The notes under the pieces are model-generated. The model saw nothing but the letters and a program-made list of their open reading frames with translations. It was not told the origin of the DNA and did not search any database. From JADFQT01 sp965216025 (GTDB lineage: Bacteria; Chloroflexota; Dehalococcoidia; Lucifugimonadales; UBA3495), in NCBI GenBank assembly GCA_965216025.1, contig CBDCEX010000017.1:1074571-1138570 (forward strand): DNA of 64,000 nt, read 5' to 3'. Made by a program: the position numbers and the translations under genes. Positions 35,594-44,407 of this stretch are shown piece after piece. Every line of letters begins with the position of its first letter. Positions within the stretch are counted from its first letter, which is position 1.

Positions 35594-36499
35594 TTAGCTG
35601 CCCCTCCAGGCGTTAATCCCGGTGGTTTTCATCCCCAGCCGGTATATCGAACTGCGTGCGGTGAAATACATGGTTCGTAGGTCCGCATCGCCCCAGGCGC
35701 AGTTGGCTGGAATTTCCGGCAGCCTAATTATCCCGAGATGGTCTCCATTAGGTTCGAAAACCCAGACTCCTTCAGAGCCAGTGCAATAGACCCTTCCCTC
35801 GGTATCCACCTTCATACCGTCGGGAACGCCATCCTGTGCCGAGTACATGTTGGCGAAAATCAGGGTGTTGCTGGTAGTTCCATCAGGAGCTACATCATAT
35901 GCCCGAATGTATTGGTGAGTGCCGACTTCACCTCGCTCCTTTTCCTCCAAGCACCCTCTGTCCTTCCGAGTGTTGGCCACATATAGGACCGTCTCATCCG
36001 GCGAGAAAGCCAGGCCGTTGGGGAAGTCTATATCGGTGACTACCGCAGTCACGGCACCGTCCGGAGCAATGCAATGAACGCCGCAGAAGTCTATCTCCCG
36101 CTCCGCTGGGTCCAGCCGGCTGAAGGGGTTGGTGAAGAAAATGCTGCCGTCGGAGCGGCAAACGACGTCGTTGGGCCGGTGCAGCCTTTTGCCTTCCCAC
36201 CGGTCAGCTATAACGGTTATGGTGCCGTCGGGTTCCATCCGAGTCATTTGGCGACGGTCGCCTTCGCACATAATCAGCCTTCCCAGAAGGTCGAAGGTCA
36301 AGCCATTGGCGCTGCCGCTGTCTTCGCGGATGACCTCGGGTTGTCCGCCGGGTACCAGGCGATAGACAAGGTTGCGGCGGTTGTTGACGAACAGGAGGTA
36401 GCCTTCGGGATGCCATAGGGGCCCTTCGGTGAACTCGAAACCGGTGGCCAGGCACTCCGCTTGGGAGGATTCCACGATCTGGTCTAAATTGTCGGGCAT
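35594..36499 (-). CDS. SMP-30/gluconolactonase/LRE family protein
   Basis: 301 residues with Shine-Dalgarno GGAGGA before ATG 36499. The beta-propeller lactonase motifs are present: FEFTEGPLWHPEGYLLFVNN (metal-binding Glu), RLHRPNDVVCRSDGSIFFTN (Asn/Asp metal site), FPNGLAFSPDETVLYVANT and VPDGMKVDTEGRVYCTGSEG. The family hydrolyses sugar or other lactones with a divalent metal. Second gene of the operon; a lactone intermediate between an oxidase and a hydrolase would suit the neighbours, but the pathway is not identified. Confidence 0.92.
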   Translation of the reverse strand: MPDNLDQIVESSQAECLATGFEFTEGPLWHPEGYLLFVNNRRNLVYRLVPGGQPEVIREDSGSANGLTFDLLGRLIMCEGDRRQMTRMEPDGTITVIADRWEGKRLHRPNDVVCRSDGSIFFTNPFSRLDPAEREIDFCGVHCIAPDGAVTAVVTDIDFPNGLAFSPDETVLYVANTRKDRGCLEEKERGEVGTHQYIRAYDVAPDGTTSNTLIFANMYSAQDGVPDGMKVDTEGRVYCTGSEGVWVFEPNGDHLGIIRLPEIPANCAWGDADLRTMYFTARSSIYRLGMKTTGINAWRGS

Positions 36500-36546
36500 A
36501 CTGTCCTCCTACAACCATTGGTTGAACGTGGGAATGGAGTCCGTGA

Positions 36547-37467
36547 CTAAAGTTTTGCGAAGGAGGGCAATCCGGCCTCCTGGCGGGTTGGAAGGTGCTG
36601 CTGGTACCAGTCCAGGGTCGCGGCCATCACTTCACTAAAGGCCGGTTCCTGGTAGACCTCGTAGTGACCGTATCCCTTCAGCACCACCAGCTTCTTTGGT
36701 TCTTTGGCATGGAGATAGAGCTGTTCTGACTCCTCCGGAGGTACCAGACGGTCATTGTCGCTGGTGATAAAGAGGATAGGGCGGGGTGAGATCTTGTCTA
36801 CGACCCACTCTGGATTGAATCCGAGGATGTCATCCACATATTCCAGAGGGATGCTACTAATGGCCGCTGGGTTGTTGCGACGCGCCGCCGCGGCTAATTC
36901 GGCGGACTGTCGGTCGGGTAGGAGGATCTCGCTGCGCTCTACCAATTCGGATTTCCCTATGGTGGCCCTCTGCTCCCGGTCGGCCTTAGAGCGGTCCAAG
37001 ATATCAAACCATTCGTCCCTTCTTCGAACGCGGCTCATCCACCGGGCACCGTTGCCAATCCCCACTACACTGACAATACATTTAGCTCGTTCATCTACAG
37101 CCCCCACCCAGGTTACTGTAGCCCCACCATAGCTGGTGCCGTAGATACCGATGCGATCCGGCTCTACTTCCTCTTGGAGAGTAAGGAAAGTCATCGCCGC
37201 CTGGACGTCCTGGACCCGGCTATAGGGAGCTAGGCGGCTGCGAGGGCCTGCACTGTCTCCCCAGCCTTTGTAATCAAAGGTCATGGCCACGTAGCCTTCC
37301 CGATTGAGGGATCGGGCATTGTCGGGTAAATATAGGTCCTTAACACCGGTATAGCCGTGGCAAAGTAGGACTGCCGCCCGGCGCTCGCCGGCCCGCAAGT
37401 CTTCGGGTGAGTAGATGTCACCAACTAACTTGAACCCTTCACTGTAAAACTCGATTGCGCGTCTCAT
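36547..37467 (-). CDS. Alpha/beta hydrolase (dienelactone hydrolase/acyl-esterase type)
   Basis: 306 residues from ATG 37467, chosen because AGGAGGG lies 8 bases upstream; the frame is open further upstream only into a MITE. Motifs: AAVLLCHGYTGVKDLYLPDN (oxyanion hole), RIGIYGTSYGGATVTWVGAV (nucleophile Ser in GTSYGG), PRPILFITSDNDRLVPPEES (acid) and LVVLKGYGHYEVYQEPAF (His). First gene of the operon. The MITE at 37483 ends next to the Shine-Dalgarno, so the native promoter has been displaced. Confidence 0.9.
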   Translation of the reverse strand: MRRAIEFYSEGFKLVGDIYSPEDLRAGERRAAVLLCHGYTGVKDLYLPDNARSLNREGYVAMTFDYKGWGDSAGPRSRLAPYSRVQDVQAAMTFLTLQEEVEPDRIGIYGTSYGGATVTWVGAVDERAKCIVSVVGIGNGARWMSRVRRRDEWFDILDRSKADREQRATIGKSELVERSEILLPDRQSAELAAAARRNNPAAISSIPLEYVDDILGFNPEWVVDKISPRPILFITSDNDRLVPPEESEQLYLHAKEPKKLVVLKGYGHYEVYQEPAFSEVMAATLDWYQQHLPTRQEAGLPSFAKL

Positions 37468-37482
37468 ATTGGACCCTCCTAG

Positions 37483-37652
37483 AAGTCTGGCCGGAAAGCC
37501 ATTGGCCGGGTTTCGCGCTACGCCAAGCAGACGCAATCCAGTCTTATACGGCATGGTAGTGTATGCAATACGTTTCAAGAACCCACTGTTACATCGACAA
37601 TCGACGTTAAGAAAACGACGCCTTGGGGAGAATCGGGTTTCCGGCCAGACTT
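37483..37652. mobile_element. 170-bp MITE flanked by CTAG
   Basis: Terminal inverted repeats AAGTCTGGCCGGAAA/TTTCCGGCCAGACTT with CTAG on each side (37479-37482 and 37653-37656). Non-coding. Same length as the copy at 48240-48409. It sits directly upstream of the hydrolase operon's first Shine-Dalgarno and directly beside an IS701 copy. Confidence 0.85.
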
Positions 37653-37656
37653 CTAG

Positions 37657-39130
37657 TACTACAACGACGAGTTGTCTGGTAGGATGGCTGGACAGATGAT
37701 GTTGGGACGTTAAGAAAACGACGCCTGGTTTGAGTGATGGATGCGGCGAGCTTCGAGCGGGTCTACGACAGCCTTCAGGAATTCCACGCCTTCTTTGCGG
37801 CCTCCTTCGGCCGCAAGCAGTGGCGGGATCACAGCGGGAATTACCTTCAGGCGCTGCTGGTGCAGGACCAAGAGCGGCGCAACGCCGAGAATCTCTCGGA
37901 ATCGGTGGGCATCTCGGCCCGGGCGATGCAGCGCTTTCTCACCGAGGCCCGGTGGTCCGATGAGACAGTCATAGGGCGGTTGCAGGAATACTTGGCCCCC
38001 AGGCTGGGACACCCGGAGGCGGTGTGGGTGTTCGATGGCAGCGACTTCCCCAAGCAGGGCAGGAAATCGGCGGGAGTGGCCCGGCAGTACTGCGGCAGGC
38101 TGGGCAAGGTGGCCAACTGCCAGGGTGGGATGTTCCTGGCCTACGTCAGCCCGCTGGGCCGGGCGTTGGTGGACAAGCGGCTGTATCTGCCCAAGAGTTG
38201 GACCTCCGACCAGGACCGGTGTGCTGCGGCGGCGGGTGTGCCGGAGGACCGGCGGAACTACCGGTCAAAGACGGAGTTGGCCCTGGAGATGCTGGAGCGG
38301 GTCCTGGAGTTGGGCTACCTCAGGGCCGAGTGGGTTGCCGGAGACGACGCCTTCGGGATGTCGCCGACCTTCCGGGAGGGACTGGCGGCCCTGGGGATGC
38401 GCTACGTGCTGGACGTTCCGGGCGGCACTACGGTCTGGCCCTTGGACCCGGCTTGGACCAGTCCGGAATATCCGGGGTTCGGCCGCCCCCGCAAACCCAA
38501 GCTGCGGCCTGGGCAGCGGCGGACCATGGAGCAGCGCGGTGATGAACTGCCGGATGAGGCTTGGCGGGAGATAACGGTGGCCCAGGGAAGCCAGGGGCCG
38601 CGCACCTACCGGTTCAGTGCCCAGCGGGTGCGGGCCACCAGGAGGCGCAAGCCCGGCGAGGAACTGTGGGCCGTCTGGCGCCGGAACCTGGACGGCAGCG
38701 AGCCCCGCTACTACCTGTCCAACGCTCCCGAGGGCACAACCTTGGAGACTCTGGCCTACGTGGGTGGGTCCAGGTGGCGCATTGAAACGGAGTTCGAGAC
38801 TGAGAAGGGTGACGTGGGGCTGGACGAATACGAGACCCGCAGCTGGGCAGGGTGGCATCACCACATAGCCATGTGCCTGCTGGGTGGAGCGTTCCTGCTG
38901 AGCCTGCAGCAGGATTGGGGGGAAAAAGATGCCCCGGATCACGAGGCCACAGGTGTACCGGGTGGTGCGGGAGATGCTGCCCCGGGAGCAGTTCGGGCCC
39001 GATCAATTGCTGTTGTGGCTGGAGGATACGCAGCTACGCAACGAACGGGCTCGCCGTTCCCACGAGAGACGCCGCTCCACCCGCCACGAAAGCAGGATGG
39101 AGCCGCCACCTTAAACCCGTCGTTGTAGTA
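37657..39130 (+). mobile_element. IS701-family element copy A (1474 bp)
   Basis: Ends TACTACAACGACGAGTT and, inverted, TACTACAACGACGGGTT. Flanked by CTAG (37653-37656, shared with the MITE, and 39131-39134), a 4-bp target of the YTAR type known for IS701. Carries one transposase gene with an internal frame change. It lies between the MITE and a truncated DUF7380-like gene. Confidence 0.88.
37734..39114 (+). CDS. IS701-family transposase, copy A
   Basis: The catalytic regions are VWVFDGSDFPKQGRKSAGVA (first Asp), RQYCGRLGKVANCQGGMFLA, YLRAEWVAGDDAFGMSPTFR (second Asp) and VGGSRWRIETEFETEKGDVG (Glu). The main frame runs to LLSLQQDWGE; at GGGGGGAAAAAGATG (about 38918-38932) it must change to the +1 frame to give KKMPRITRPQVYRVVREMLP and LEDTQLRNERARRSH, the normal C-terminus, ending at 39114. 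Without the shift, translation runs 200 bases in an unrelated frame. The same G6A5 arrangement is in copy B, so it is either programmed or ancestral. Confidence 0.85.
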
Positions 39131-39134
39131 CTAG

Positions 39135-40008
39135 GGATGCTGCGAAATACTTGGACGGCGTCCTCAACGAAACTAGCGGCGACCCCGTGGCTAGGACTGT
39201 CTGATGCAAGTCTGGCGGTCGCCTCATCAACAAAAGCCTCGGCTTGCGCGACGGTCATATCAATGGCCTTATCATCGTCACCAGAGAGTTTGTGCCAATT
39301 GGCGGAAGCGTTATAGAAACTCTCACTGGCATGGAAATCACCAGTTCCCGCAAATTCGTCAGCCAAGGATTCCAGTTTCTCTGCGATCGTGGTCGCGTCA
39401 CTCTGGCCAAGCCCATTGGATCTCAGAGTATCGGCAAGGCGATAACTAAAGAACTTGTCCCCAGCCGTTGCTGATTTTACCGCCTTGAAGATGGAAGCCT
39501 CAATTTGGTCGAGTCGGTCTTCCGCAGTTGGTCCGATCATGCGACTCAAATCGATGGCTCGCTGCCAGCACTGTTCTCCATCGCTGAACCACGTATCGAC
39601 GTCCAAGGGAAGCTGCCTGTAGCTATCGATGGCATCCAGGGCATTCTTGACGCCAAGGGATTTGTTCCTTACCCATACCAGGTCTGCCAGTCGGCCCTTC
39701 AGAAGTGGCTTGTTTATTGACTCTATGGTCTCGGCAAATAAGCGAATCTCGGATTCTGTGAAGTCGTCTGAGACTGTGGAGGGAGTTCTCCCACCTACCC
39801 AAACGAGGTCAAACAGGTCGTTACGTTTTACGGGACAGAGCATCATAGAGCACGCCTCGGAGAGTAGCCTAAGTACTTTGCTGTGGTCTTGCCTTCCATC
39901 GTGGTCGGCATTGGTTGCTGCCTTATGCAATGCCTCAGATAGAGGCGTGTAGCCTTCGTGGGATACGTCGTCAAAGACTGCTTCCCACCCGCAATCTTTG
40001 AAGGCATC
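39135..40008 (-). pseudogene. DUF7380/DUF4209-like protein fragment, truncated at both ends by IS elements
   Basis: Minus-strand frame from FKDCGWEAVFDDVSHEGYTP through EALHKAATNADHDGRQDHSK, LADLVWVRNKSLGVKNALDA, TAEDRLDQIEASIFKAV and SFVEDAVQVFRSIP. This looks like the helical N-terminal part of DUF4209-containing proteins. The 5' end is removed by the IS630 remnant at 40009 and the 3' end by IS701 at 39131. No catalytic motif is visible; function unknown. Confidence 0.55.
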
Positions 40009-40503
40009 TAAACCAAAGCCAAGGTGGGAACTACATTTTGTAGCGATGGCAAAGTAGTGGTAGCTCCTATCATCAGTGCGTCGGCTCGGGCTTGTAACAG
40101 TGTTCGGCAGCGATGTCTCACTTCATCCTTACGGTGAGCTAACCCGCCGAAGAATTCATCCATCTTCTCTTGGACCTTGGCTTTGTTCCCAGGCATTCGT
40201 TGGCTGTGACCTCTTCCCTGGCCCAATCCCAGACGGCTTCGTCGGCATTGAAGTCTGGGCTGTAGGCCGGTAAGGCCACCAACCTCAGATGCAAGTCAGG
40301 AGTGGCCAAATAGCTGCGAATCGCTTCTCCTCGGTGGGCTGGCCCATTGTCCCAAATCATTACCAGAGGTCCAGGATGGTTTTCTCTTAGCTGCTGTAAA
40401 AAGGCGGTGGAGGTCTCGGCAGTGCTGTTTCCAGCTATCTCCATGGCTTCCACCTCCCCAGTTTCCAGACAAACTCCCGAGTAATAGCAGGCCTTCTCTC
40501 CCC
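40009..40503 (-). pseudogene. IS630-family transposase, C-terminal remnant with one terminal repeat
   Basis: Reads KACYYSGVCLETGEVEAMEI, GPLVMIWDNGPAHRGEAI (catalytic Asp), LRLVALPAYSPDFNADEAVW (catalytic Glu) and, after a 1-bp shift, KVQEKMDEFFGGLAHRKDEV. Its end CTAAACCAAAGCCAAGGTGG at 40008 matches the ends of the two MITEs at 11851 and 16333. The 5' half is missing: at about 40503 it is fused to a LysR-type gene fragment. It truncates the DUF7380-like gene. Confidence 0.8.
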
Positions 40504-41287
40504 ACCGGCCAGCGAGTGATGTCGATGGCGGTGGATCTATTCGATCGCCTGGAAGAGTTCGAGCAGACCCTGGCGGGCCAGGAAGCTACCGGATCAGTCG
40601 TGGTCGCTGCGGAGGATCCCGTACAGCTTTACCTGCTACCGCAGGTGGTTGAGCGATTCACCGGAGAATACCCGCAAGTGCGCCTTAGCCTCGTAAGCCG
40701 GACGGCGGCGCAGACCGTGGAACTTGTCCGCCGAAACGAGGCAGACTTGGGCATCGTTCCGCGTTTTTCGCTTCCACATGAGCTGGTATTCTACGCTTGG
40801 CGGACCTTTCCGGCGTACTTGTTGGGTCCAACCGGGCATCCCCTTCTCCGGACGGGCAGACCCGGGGTCCGGGACCTACTCAATCATGCTAACGTGATGA
40901 AATACCCGCTGATCGTGCGCGAAACTGAGATCCCAGAACCTCAGCGTATCGAGGAAGCACTGCTGCACGAGGGCTTGCCGTTCAATGTAGCTTTCGGAGT
41001 AGGAACGATGGAGACTGTAAAACAGTACGTCGTCCACGGACTAGGGGTAGGTGTGGTCTCGGGGATCTGTCTCGGGGATCTGTCTCAGAGAGGAGGACTA
41101 CGGGAACCTCCAGGCTATCGAGATACCAAAAGAGTTCCGTGGGGAGACCACTTACGGTATCGTAATGCGTAAGGACAAGTACCTTACCACAGCGCTCAGA
41201 GGCCTGCTTCCCCTGTTGGGCGTTAGCGTCGGCAATGGAACCTCTGAGCCAGATCGCCGACTTGGGGACAATCCTGTGCCACCTTAG
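40504..41287 (+). pseudogene. LysR-type regulator lacking its HTH domain, frameshifted
   Basis: Begins PTGQRVMSMAVDLFDRLEEF, the helix after a LysR DNA-binding domain, which has been replaced by the IS630 remnant. The effector domain follows: ATGSVVVAAEDPVQLYLLPQ, EADLGIVPRF, VKQYVVHGLGVGVVSGICL. A 13-bp tandem duplication (41057-41082) shifts the frame there; removing one unit gives REEDYGNLQAIEIPKEFRGE, TTYGIVMRKDKYLTTALRGL. Without DNA-binding domain and with a frameshift it is dead. Confidence 0.8.
41057..41082. repeat. 13-bp tandem duplication (TCTCGGGGATCTG) causing a frameshift
   Basis: Two perfect adjacent units inside the LysR effector domain; removing one restores the frame. Confidence 0.9.
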
Positions 41288-41527
41288 CCAGGTCAATAAA
41301 GGCGGCTCGCATGCTCTCACCTACCAGCTCCATAGCCCTTCAACTGGCTTGGCATTTTTTCGACTTTGGCAATGCTTTAAATGCCTTTGCGTGCTCGGTA
41401 CGGGGGGATGTAACAGTTGTCGGCGACCACGTTGTTCGAGTCCAGGGATGGAGACCGGCTAGCAATTTGCTAAGGCCCCGGGCCTTTGGTAGTATGCGTG
41501 GAACTCTGCGGGCGGGAAGGTTGGCCA

Positions 41528-44032
41528 TTGGAAACACTGGTTGAGCTACTGGAAACGTCGTCGGAAGCCTTCGGCGCCAACCCTGCCCTACTGATTAAAC
41601 CGAGCTTCAGATATTTGGTCTGGAGTTACGTCGGCCTATGGAATGATTCAGGTCGGGTCGCTTCTTTCCTTCAGGACAAGGGGGTCAAAAAGGGAGACCG
41701 CATACTCCTTTGGGGCCCCAATATGCCTCAATGGGTGCTTGGGTTCTTTGGGGCGTTGCGGGCTGGGGCAGTCCCAGTTCCCCTGGACATCCGCAGCGCG
41801 CCCGACTTCGTATCGAGGGTGGTGGAGCAAACTGAACCCCGATTGGCATTTGTCTCCGGAGCCAGCCAACAAACCGCCCCGGGAGACCTTCTATCAGGCC
41901 TCATTTCAGTCCCTATAGAATACCTAGACCAGCAAGTGGTAGGTTTTTCCACTGAGCCGACCGCCGTAAACGTCGAGCCCGACGATCTGGCCGAGATAAT
42001 GTTCACCTCCGGTACTACGGGCGACCCTAAGGGCGTAACCCTCACCCACCGAAACATCGTCTCCAACGCTCTAGCAGTGCAAAGAATATTTCCCAGCTCC
42101 ACCTCAGACCGCCATCTCTCACTCCTCCCCCTCAGCCATATGCTAGAACAGTGTGGCGGTCTTTTGGTGCCCCTAATGGGCGGCTCTCGAATAGTGTATC
42201 CGGTCAGCCGTCAACCCTCCTTGCTATTCAAGGTAATCCGGGAAAACCAAATCACTCTCCTCCTAATGGTCCCTCAGGGTCTCCAGCTAATTATGAACGG
42301 GATTGAGAGGGAGGTGGAGCGGCAGGAAAAGGGAGGGGCTTGGCGGGCGATGCACCGCGTTGCGCCGCGAATTCCAATGGTGGCGCGGCGACGAATGTTT
42401 GGTAGCGTTCACAAGAGCCTCGGAGGAAGGTTGCGGTGTATCTTCAGCGGCGGTGCGTTTTTGGAGCCTGATCTGGCCCGAAAATGGGAGAACCTGGGAA
42501 TCCCCGTGGTGGAGGGTTACGGGGCAACCGAGGCATCCCCGGCTATTGCCTTCAACAGTCTGTCCCGCAGGGTTCTGGGATCGGTTGGTCGATCTCTCCC
42601 TGGACAGGAGGTCAGGATCGCCCAGGACGGGGAGGTCCTTGTCCGCGGCCCAAACGTTACCCCAGGCTATTGGCGTAACGAACAGGCCACCAAGGCGGCC
42701 TTCAAAGAAGAGTGGTACAAGACCGGGGACCTGGGTTACCTGGATGACTCGGGGCAGCTTTATTTGCGCGGCAGAAAAAAGGATCTGATCGTGCTGGCGA
42801 ACGGCCAGAACGTCTACCCGGAGGACATCGAACGGCTGCTAAACGCCCACCCAGCGGTGACAGAAGGGGTCGTGGTCGGATTGCCGGCTGAGGGAGGCGG
42901 GGGAGAAACGGTCCATGCTGTGCTGCTGGTTAATGAGCCCCAGTTGTCCGGAGACGTCATCGAAGAGGTCAACGGGAACCTGGCGGACCACCAGCGAATC
43001 AGCGGCTATACCGTCTGGCACCAGGAAGACTTCCCTAGAACACCTACCTTGAAGGTGAAGAAGGCCCTGGTCCTCGACCACCTGAAGGAGGTAGCGTCTC
43101 AGTCGTCGGAGTCGGCTGCGGTCGCCCCCAAAGCGGCCCCATCGACTCAGATTGACCCGCTATTCCAGTTGGTCGGCCAGGTAGCTCAGGTGCCACTCAC
43201 GGCAGTCCAGCCCGAGAAAACCTTCGGGAGCGACCTGGGCCTAGACTCTCTGGGACGGGTGGAATTACTTTCGATGGTAGAGCAGGAGTTAGGCGTTTAC
43301 ATCGATGAGTCGCTTTTGGGCCCGTCAACTACCGTTGGTGAGTTACAGCAACTCGTGGCGCAGCAAGCCCAGGCGAAGGCAGCTCCTCTGAGCTTTTACC
43401 GTTGGCCTTTGACTGTCTGGTGTACCAACCTGCGAGAGGCGATTCAACTTGCCATTTTGTTCCCCTGGCTCTCCACCAGGTACCGGGCTCAAGTTACAGG
43501 CTTGGAAAACCTGGAAAACTTGAAAGGTCCGGCCCTCTTTGCCATCAACCACAACGCTATTCGGTGGGACAGTGCCCTGGTCCTTAAACTTCTCCCTCGC
43601 CGTTGGCGGCGGCGGATGGCGTATGCTGCCGCTGCGGAGCTCACATTCGGCAAACGCTGGATCGGCATTTCGGCCTCCCTGATCGGGAACGCATTTCCTT
43701 TGTCCAGGGACACCGCTATACGTCCAAGTTTGGAGCACATTGGGAGTCTTCTCGACCGTGATTGGAATGTAGGGATTTTCCCGGAGGGAATACAGTTACT
43801 CGGTCAACCGATGCAACCCTTTCAAACGGGCACCGGACTCCTGGCAGTAGACTGCCGGATACCCGTGGTGCCCGTGCATCTGGTCAACCAAGGCCGGCTC
43901 CCCCGAAGCCCGTTTGGGCTTCCCGGCCGTGAAGTCGTCGCAGTCCGTATCGGCACTCCGTTGATGTTTTCACCTTCCACCACTTACGCTGAGGCTACTG
44001 CGCAAATGGAAAACGCCGTGCGGTCCCTATGA
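41528..44032 (+). CDS. Acyl-CoA/acyl-ACP ligase fused to acyl carrier domain and glycerolipid acyltransferase
   Basis: A TTG start at 41528 is preferred (METLVELLETSSEAFGANPA); the frame is open a little upstream. Residues about 1-530 are an AMP-binding adenylation domain: LAEIMFTSGTTGDPKGVTLT, VVEGYGATEASPAIAFN, YKTGDLGYLDDSGQLYLRGR and the Lys in PTLKVKKALV. About 560-630 is an acyl carrier domain with GSDLGLDSLGRVELL (phosphopantetheine Ser). About 650-834 is a PlsC-like acyltransferase with FAINHNAIRWDSALVL and VGIFPEGIQLLG. The usual HX4D spacing is HX5D here. It probably activates a fatty acid, loads it on its own carrier domain and transfers it to a lysolipid. The frame is intact. Confidence 0.88.
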   Translation: METLVELLETSSEAFGANPALLIKPSFRYLVWSYVGLWNDSGRVASFLQDKGVKKGDRILLWGPNMPQWVLGFFGALRAGAVPVPLDIRSAPDFVSRVVEQTEPRLAFVSGASQQTAPGDLLSGLISVPIEYLDQQVVGFSTEPTAVNVEPDDLAEIMFTSGTTGDPKGVTLTHRNIVSNALAVQRIFPSSTSDRHLSLLPLSHMLEQCGGLLVPLMGGSRIVYPVSRQPSLLFKVIRENQITLLLMVPQGLQLIMNGIEREVERQEKGGAWRAMHRVAPRIPMVARRRMFGSVHKSLGGRLRCIFSGGAFLEPDLARKWENLGIPVVEGYGATEASPAIAFNSLSRRVLGSVGRSLPGQEVRIAQDGEVLVRGPNVTPGYWRNEQATKAAFKEEWYKTGDLGYLDDSGQLYLRGRKKDLIVLANGQNVYPEDIERLLNAHPAVTEGVVVGLPAEGGGGETVHAVLLVNEPQLSGDVIEEVNGNLADHQRISGYTVWHQEDFPRTPTLKVKKALVLDHLKEVASQSSESAAVAPKAAPSTQIDPLFQLVGQVAQVPLTAVQPEKTFGSDLGLDSLGRVELLSMVEQELGVYIDESLLGPSTTVGELQQLVAQQAQAKAAPLSFYRWPLTVWCTNLREAIQLAILFPWLSTRYRAQVTGLENLENLKGPALFAINHNAIRWDSALVLKLLPRRWRRRMAYAAAAELTFGKRWIGISASLIGNAFPLSRDTAIRPSLEHIGSLLDRDWNVGIFPEGIQLLGQPMQPFQTGTGLLAVDCRIPVVPVHLVNQGRLPRSPFGLPGREVVAVRIGTPLMFSPSTTYAEATAQMENAVRSL

Positions 44033-44079
44033 GGTAGGAGTCTGCTGTTGGTTGGCACATTGATTCCCCTCAAATGGTA

Positions 44080-44240
44080 GGCCCAGGTGAGAGGGGTTCC
44101 CAACCACTGATGCGCAAGGAGAACTCCGAGCAGCATGAGTTCGAGGTGGTCGATACCCAGGAAGGCCAGGTGACCCTACGCCTAACACCAATGGCCGAGC
44201 GCGAGAATGCGACCCGATATAGTAATTTTTGTCAGGGGTG
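44080..44240 (+). pseudogene. Fragment of a paralogous membrane hydrolase N-terminus
   Basis: Contains HEFEVVDTQEGQVTLRLTPM, closely matching LEVVKIKEGQITLRVTPQ in the hydrolase gene that begins 330 bp downstream. Upstream and downstream parts are not preserved. It looks like a decayed tandem duplicate of that gene. Confidence 0.4.
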
Positions 44241-44407
44241 CGAGAGCAATCCACGCGGCTTCGTGGAAGGACCCAGCTATCTACGAAGCTCCTGTACGTG
44301 TATTCATCTAACCATGCCACATCAGCCTAACCTCTTATAGAGGCCCTGGTTAACGCGTATCCGGATCATTGGTTCCCTTCCCAAGACTCTCTTCCTCGGC
44401 GGTCACT

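Noticed and set aside
39034..39134. Apparent C-terminal extension of the DUF7380-like frame.
   Set aside because: Those codons lie inside the IS701 right end; the host gene stops being native at the CTAG at 39131.
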